Below, one piece after another: positions 59,739 through 64,000 of a stretch of DNA of 64,000 bases (position 1 is its first letter; each line of letters opens with the position of its first letter). The position numbers and the translations under genes were made by a program. Under the pieces are notes generated by a model. It saw only the letters and a program-made list of their open reading frames with translations, had not been told where the DNA came from and searched no databases. Source of the stretch: Knoxdaviesia capensis (taxonomy: Eukaryota > Ascomycota > Sordariomycetes > Microascales > Gondwanamycetaceae); assembly GCA_001510575.1 (NCBI GenBank), contig LNGK01000004.1, positions 2,412,579-2,476,578 on the forward strand, written 5' to 3'.

Positions 59739-62046
59739 CTAATTCTGCTCCATATCTTCATCCAGAAGCGTGTTGGAATCATCCTCGTGGATGACCGTGG
59801 GCAGCGACCACCCCGAAGCCACCGAAGCCGCGCTGCCGGGACGGAGCGGCTCGCCGAGCTCGCAGGTCTGGTCGAGCCGGTCCAGGATGTCGGCGGCCGA
59901 GATGCGCTCCAGCGGGCTATCGCGGAGCATGTCGGCGACGACGCCCTCGATGCCGTCGGCGCGCAGGCCGGCGCGGTGGGCCTGGATGATGCTGAGCCAC
60001 TCGCGCCAGCGGGAGCGGTTGGTGGCGCGCTCGCTGGGCGGCACGTTGCCGACGACAAAGTCGGGGGCGACGAACTCCGGCAGCGGCATCTTGCCGAGCA
60101 TGTACAGCATGGTGACGCCGAGCGCGTACACGTCGCCGGCGAAGCCGTCGGGCGTGGGGCCGCCGCCGTAGCGGCTGGGGCGGATCAGGTCCGGCGCCGT
60201 GTAGTGCGGCGAGCCGGGCTTGCAGGTCCAGCCGGCGGACAGCTTCGACGCGGCCCAGAAGTCGTTGAGCACGGCGCCGCGCGTGTGGTGCACCAGGATG
60301 TTGGCCGGCTTGATGTCGTTGTGGGCCACGTTGTTCTCGCGCAGGTACACCAGCGCCGACGCGATGTTGCCGAGCACGGCCTTGGCGTCGGCGCGGCTGC
60401 CGCGGAAGCTGCCGTTCTCGTCGCTGCCGTACCGGTCGAGCGGGGTGGCGTGCGGCAGGAACTCGGTGTACGTGGCGAACAGGCGGGCGTCGACGCCGTG
60501 GAGCTGGCAGATGTACGGCTGTTNNNNNNNNNNNNNGGGGGGGGGGGGGGGTTGTTAGCCGTCAGGGTCACTTGGGACTCTCAACTTGCCAGTGCAGATG
60601 GAAGGGGGGGGAGGGAGACCGGGGACCAGGAAAACTCACATGCTCAAGACCCCACATCGAGTCGACAAAGCGTGTCCAGTGGCGCATGCCGTTCTTGTAG
60701 CTGGGGAACAGACTGCCCTCGAGACTGGTCTCGCTGTACACGCGCACGGTGACGAGGCCGAAGTGCGAGTGCTTGGCGACGAACTTGTTGGCCACCAGCG
60801 CCTCGCGCGGGTCGTCGTTGGTCTCCAGCGCGCGCACGTAGCGCAGGCGGTAGTGGTAGGCGTCGGACCGCTCAAACGGGCCGAACACCGAGTCGTCGGT
60901 CTCGCCGCCCGAGCGCACGCTGATGACTTCGTGCTTGCCGAGCTTCTCGAGCTCGTTGCCGGAGTTGGTGCGGGAGTCGAAGACTCGGGAAGAGTACTGT
61001 TCCTGGATGGGGGGAGGGGGGGGGAGTATCAGGTGTTAGTAGGGCGAAGTCTTGTCTGCCAGTCGAAAGACACGGACACAGCGGAGTCCAGACGGCGGGG
61101 GCAAGGGAAAGACAGACGAGGAACTCACAAGACAATACATTGCATCAGGAATCGGTTGATGGTTGATGTCCAGAGCTTCAAGGGCATCCTTGAGCTCGGC
61201 ATCGTCATCGGAAGGAGAAGTCGCAGCCATACCCACATAGCGGGTATGGTGAATCTCTTCCATGTTGTCAAACTGATTCATGAAAGGATCCTCCTGTTCA
61301 ATGGCTGAGGTTCCAGCAGTGTAGCTGCTGGGAATATCCGATTGCACCTCGACGGCATCGCACAGATGCGGGCCGGTGAGGATGCGGCGGAGCACGCGCC
61401 ACTTGGTGACGACGGTGCGGCGCGGCAGCACGTGCAGGGTGAACAGCTGCACGGGCGTCTCGTTGGAGCAGCCGCCGCCCATCCACGCGACCAGCGGCGA
61501 CGGCTTGCGCACGGAAAACAGCCAGCGGCCGGGCTGCAGCGCAATGCTGCTGCCGGCGCCCTCGAGAACGATGGTGTCGCCGCAGTTGGTGCGGCAGCCG
61601 GCGCGCGCGCACTTGCCGATGGGCGTGACCCACAGCTGGCCGAACGGCAGGCTCTGGATCTGCAGCTCCGAGTGGTCGTAGCCGACGCCGGGCGCCAGCA
61701 GGTACGTGCCGTACTGGCCCTGCTCGGCGATGATGCGCACCGACGTGTTGGACGGGCCCTGCAGCACCACGGTCGGGCCGGTGCGCTCGGTCGAGTCGCC
61801 GGCGCCGACGCGGCTGCGCACCGACAGCACGAGCCCGACCACGCTCTGCGGGTGCGACGGCACGAACATGAAGCGCGCCAGCGGGTCGGTCGGCACGTCG
61901 TTGGCCTCGGCGGCGGAGCGCGGCAGCAGCGGGGTGGGCATCGGAACTGTGCCGCGCGGATACACGCTCGGCGGCTCGGATGGCCCGCACGGATTGCGTG
62001 AGGGCATCCTGCTGGAGCGGTGGCTGGAGGAAGGTGGTTCCTCCAT
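59739..62046 (-). CDS. Atypical Ser/Thr protein kinase-like protein
   Basis: Exons 62046-61129, 61002-60640 and 60518-59739 give 686 residues; phases are all zero. The N-terminal 300 residues hold a beta-rich domain I cannot name (GPTVVLQGPSNTSVRIIAEQ; CGDTIVLEGAGSSIALQPGR). The kinase domain runs from about 330 to 640. A candidate beta-3 Lys is in LVANKFVAK (about 379). The catalytic loop is HNDIKPANILV (Asp495, Lys497, Asn500), keeping the catalytic residues but with HND for HRD. The metal-binding motif is NDFW (Asp513) rather than DFG, and APE appears as APD. A glycine loop is not evident. Activity is therefore uncertain. A GAP of 13 Ns lies in intron 2. An upstream in-frame Met at 62427 would add a His/Ser-rich repeat-derived tail; I prefer 62046. 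Confidence 0.83.
60524..60551. other. Assembly gap (13 N) beside a G15 homopolymer
   Basis: Ns occupy 60524-60536, followed directly by 15 Gs (60537-60551). On the kinase sense strand this is a poly-C tract in the second intron. The true length is unknown, and failure to sequence the homopolymer is the likely cause. Coding exons are not touched. Confidence 0.9.
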
Positions 62047-64000
62047 GGCCAGCCGCGTCCGACAGGGTACGTGTCGGGCCGGGGCTATGTGTGGTTGAGA
62101 GAGGTTGGAGTTGGGCGTTAGCTTGGGTGGTAGTTCACACACGAGGTGGCGGCTGTCCTCTGCATAACTCTTCAGCTGTGCAGACTGGATGTGGATGTGG
62201 ATGTGGATGTGGCTGTGGCTGTGGGGAGTGGGGAGGACGTTGTTCGAGATGCATGTGGAGCAGTGTGTGCCGGTGTTCAAACTGCATAAGGGTGGAGAGT
62301 GTTCAGACATACCTTGGGACGAAGTGTTGTGCTCTCGTCGAGTGACTCTGTGCTGTGTGGCGCACTGGGTGAGGAAAGGGGGGAGATGGGGATGGAGTCG
62401 AAGGCAAGCTTGGCTCGAGAAAGGCAATCAAGAAGGCGAAACTGGAAACGGGAGAAGGGAAAACAGAAGACTTGAAGTGTCGGTGCTGTTGTGCTTGCGA
62501 AGACTGGAGTGTTGCTGGATATCTGTGATGAGTTGGGAGAAGTTTGATCTGAGAGTTGAGGGGGGAGAAGCCGGCCTTTTTATATTCGGCTGGGACACGT
62601 ACAGACGAGGATCGATGTGGTTCATCTGTGTGTGTGTCTACCCCTCTTGGTATCTCTCTCTCCCGGCCTCTCTCTCTCAGTCTGCCTCTCTCTCTGTGTG
62701 TGTGTCTATCCTTTTCCCACACCACACACGGAGGGCTTCCAGGCAGACCCCGACACGACGACTCCTGCTCGCAACAGTCGGTGAACCCATCTCGACTCGT
62801 CTGCTGTTCCTCCTTCTCCCTCTTTTCTCAACCGGTACCACGCCCTCGGGGGGTGTCTGTCTGTCTGTCTGTGATTGTGTGTTGCACGGCTGGCCAACAA
62901 ACAAGCAAACAGATCAAATGAGCCAAGTCCGCCCCGGTTACACGCCGTCTCCGCGATCGGGGGAGGGTGTGTGGACACATCCCCGTGTGATCACACACTC
63001 TGGCTCTGCCCAACCCTCATTCTCGACCATACCGTATGCTCCCATCCCAGACATCCATCACCACACGAGGACTCCCTCCCCAACAACACGCCCCCCGGTG
63101 CTAACCCCGGCAGACTTGTCTATCTCGTTTTCTGTCCCTCTCCCTCTCTCTGCGGAGATGAGATCACCGTTTGACGGCACTTTTGCCAAAAAAAGGCAGT
63201 CACCTGCGCGAATCCAACGGCTTCTTGCATCAAGTTGGAGAAGAGCAGAGATAAGAAAACAGAACACCACCCATGCTCATTCTCGTATCCACTTGGCAGC
63301 ACATGAAGACACTGTTGCACAAGAGACAAACATGCAAACTGTCTCGTCTCCGCTTTCCCATCTCTCTCTGTCCCTCTCTCTCTCTCTCTCGGCTTCCCGT
63401 CTGGCACACGGCGGGAGGAGACAAACAACCAGAAAACGGAAACGGGGGGCTGGTGTTGGGTTGAGTGCAGCTATTGCTTCAATGTCTCGCTCGCGTTTTG
63501 TTCTCTCCGGTGTCGACCAGGAGTATATTTGATCACATCTGAGTGGTCTGTTACTGCGTTCCGTTGGTGATCTGCGTCTCCCAGGCGAGTTGTTTCTCGC
63601 ACCCAGAGGCGTGATGGGAGACACTGATGTCATGCTGCTTGCTGTATACGCCTTGCTGTGCTCCCCTTTCTGTTCGTCAAAGGCTGCGCCAGATGGCTTG
63701 CGTTCTCCGCCATCATCGATGAACCAACTGCCTCCAATCCCAACGAGCCTCATCGTAGCCACGGCGGCGCTCTGAGAACAGACAGTCCGGGCACTCAGGA
63801 CTCTCTCTCGTCGATTAGAAGAGGGCAGAACGGTTCGAGAGGCACCATCATCTCTCCAGGGTTCAAAGTGTCCCGTGTTGCAGGAGTCCAGAGTCAAGCT
63901 CTGATGGACGCCAGCAAACGAATCACCAACGTCACCGTCATTCCGATTCAAGGCGACCTGCATGAAGCTGTTCCCAAAGAGGACCAGCAAAGCAATCGCT
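62047..64000. other. Upstream region of the kinase gene, repeat-rich
   Basis: No supported gene. Contains a (GGATGT)n-like tract at about 62187-62224, a (CTGT)n run at about 62857-62872, and (CT)n runs near 62657-62700 and 63361-63392. A minus-strand frame of 237 codons (63277-63990) is open but Arg/Ser/Glu-rich and partly produced by the CT repeats; it could be the end of a leader or a gene beyond the right edge, but I cannot support it. Confidence 0.45.

Noticed and set aside
62189..63532. 447-codon + strand open frame starting MWMWMWM
   Set aside because: It is produced by the GGATGT and CT repeats, overlaps the upstream region of the minus-strand kinase, and has no protein-like composition.
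63277..63990. 237-codon minus-strand open frame at the right edge
   Set aside because: Partly encoded by CT simple repeats (ERERERDRER) and without motifs; it could only be judged with sequence beyond the window.

Overview
The window is nuclear DNA of a filamentous ascomycete, most probably a Eurotiomycete (Eurotiales or Onygenales type). The genes carry short spliceosomal introns (about 70-370 bp, GTRAGT-like donors, CTAAC branch sites, YAG acceptors) and encode fungal proteins. Class placement rests on remembered similarity of the ATG3, SLU7, fungalysin and ApsA/Num1 sequences to Aspergillus-type orthologues; no search was run, and genus cannot be given. There are no rRNA genes, tRNA genes, CRISPR arrays or intact transposons that I could support.

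Layout, left to right. 1-5766 (-): 5' and central parts of a Num1/ApsA cortical nuclear-migration gene whose 3' end is off the window; it carries a 72-bp tandem repeat and a PH domain. 8363-9797 (-): TauD-type Fe(II)/2-oxoglutarate dioxygenase. 14380-17106 (-): long acidic repeat-bearing protein of unknown function. 24460-25014 (-): small unknown acidic protein. 29168-30381 (+): splicing factor CWC24. 31050-32339 (+): autophagy E2 enzyme ATG3. 33213-34108 (-) and 34562-35363 (+): ribosomal proteins uS4 (RPS9) and eL21 (RPL21), divergent around a 453-bp promoter. 36072-37556 (-): splicing factor SLU7. 38047-39807 (-): unknown four-exon gene. 39808-52760: a 13-kb gene-poor stretch with one likely frameshifted small gene near its right end. 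52761-55100 (+): secreted fungalysin (M36) metalloprotease. 55752-56526 (+): DUF4396 membrane protein. 56807-58457 (-): unknown two-exon gene. 59739-62046 (-): atypical protein kinase with an assembly gap in its second intron.

The 29-38 kb block is a compact housekeeping cluster (splicing, autophagy, ribosome). The flanking regions have very long spacers, rich in strand-asymmetric purine/pyrimidine tracts, simple repeats and a recurring palindrome built on TGTACAGTAC. Nothing indicates a secondary-metabolite cluster or a novel defence system. The most notable items are the recurrent palindrome, the kinase with DFW in place of DFG, a hidden small gene broken at a G8 run, a symmetric CCAAT box between the ribosomal protein genes, and CCCTAA boxes near both splicing-factor promoters.
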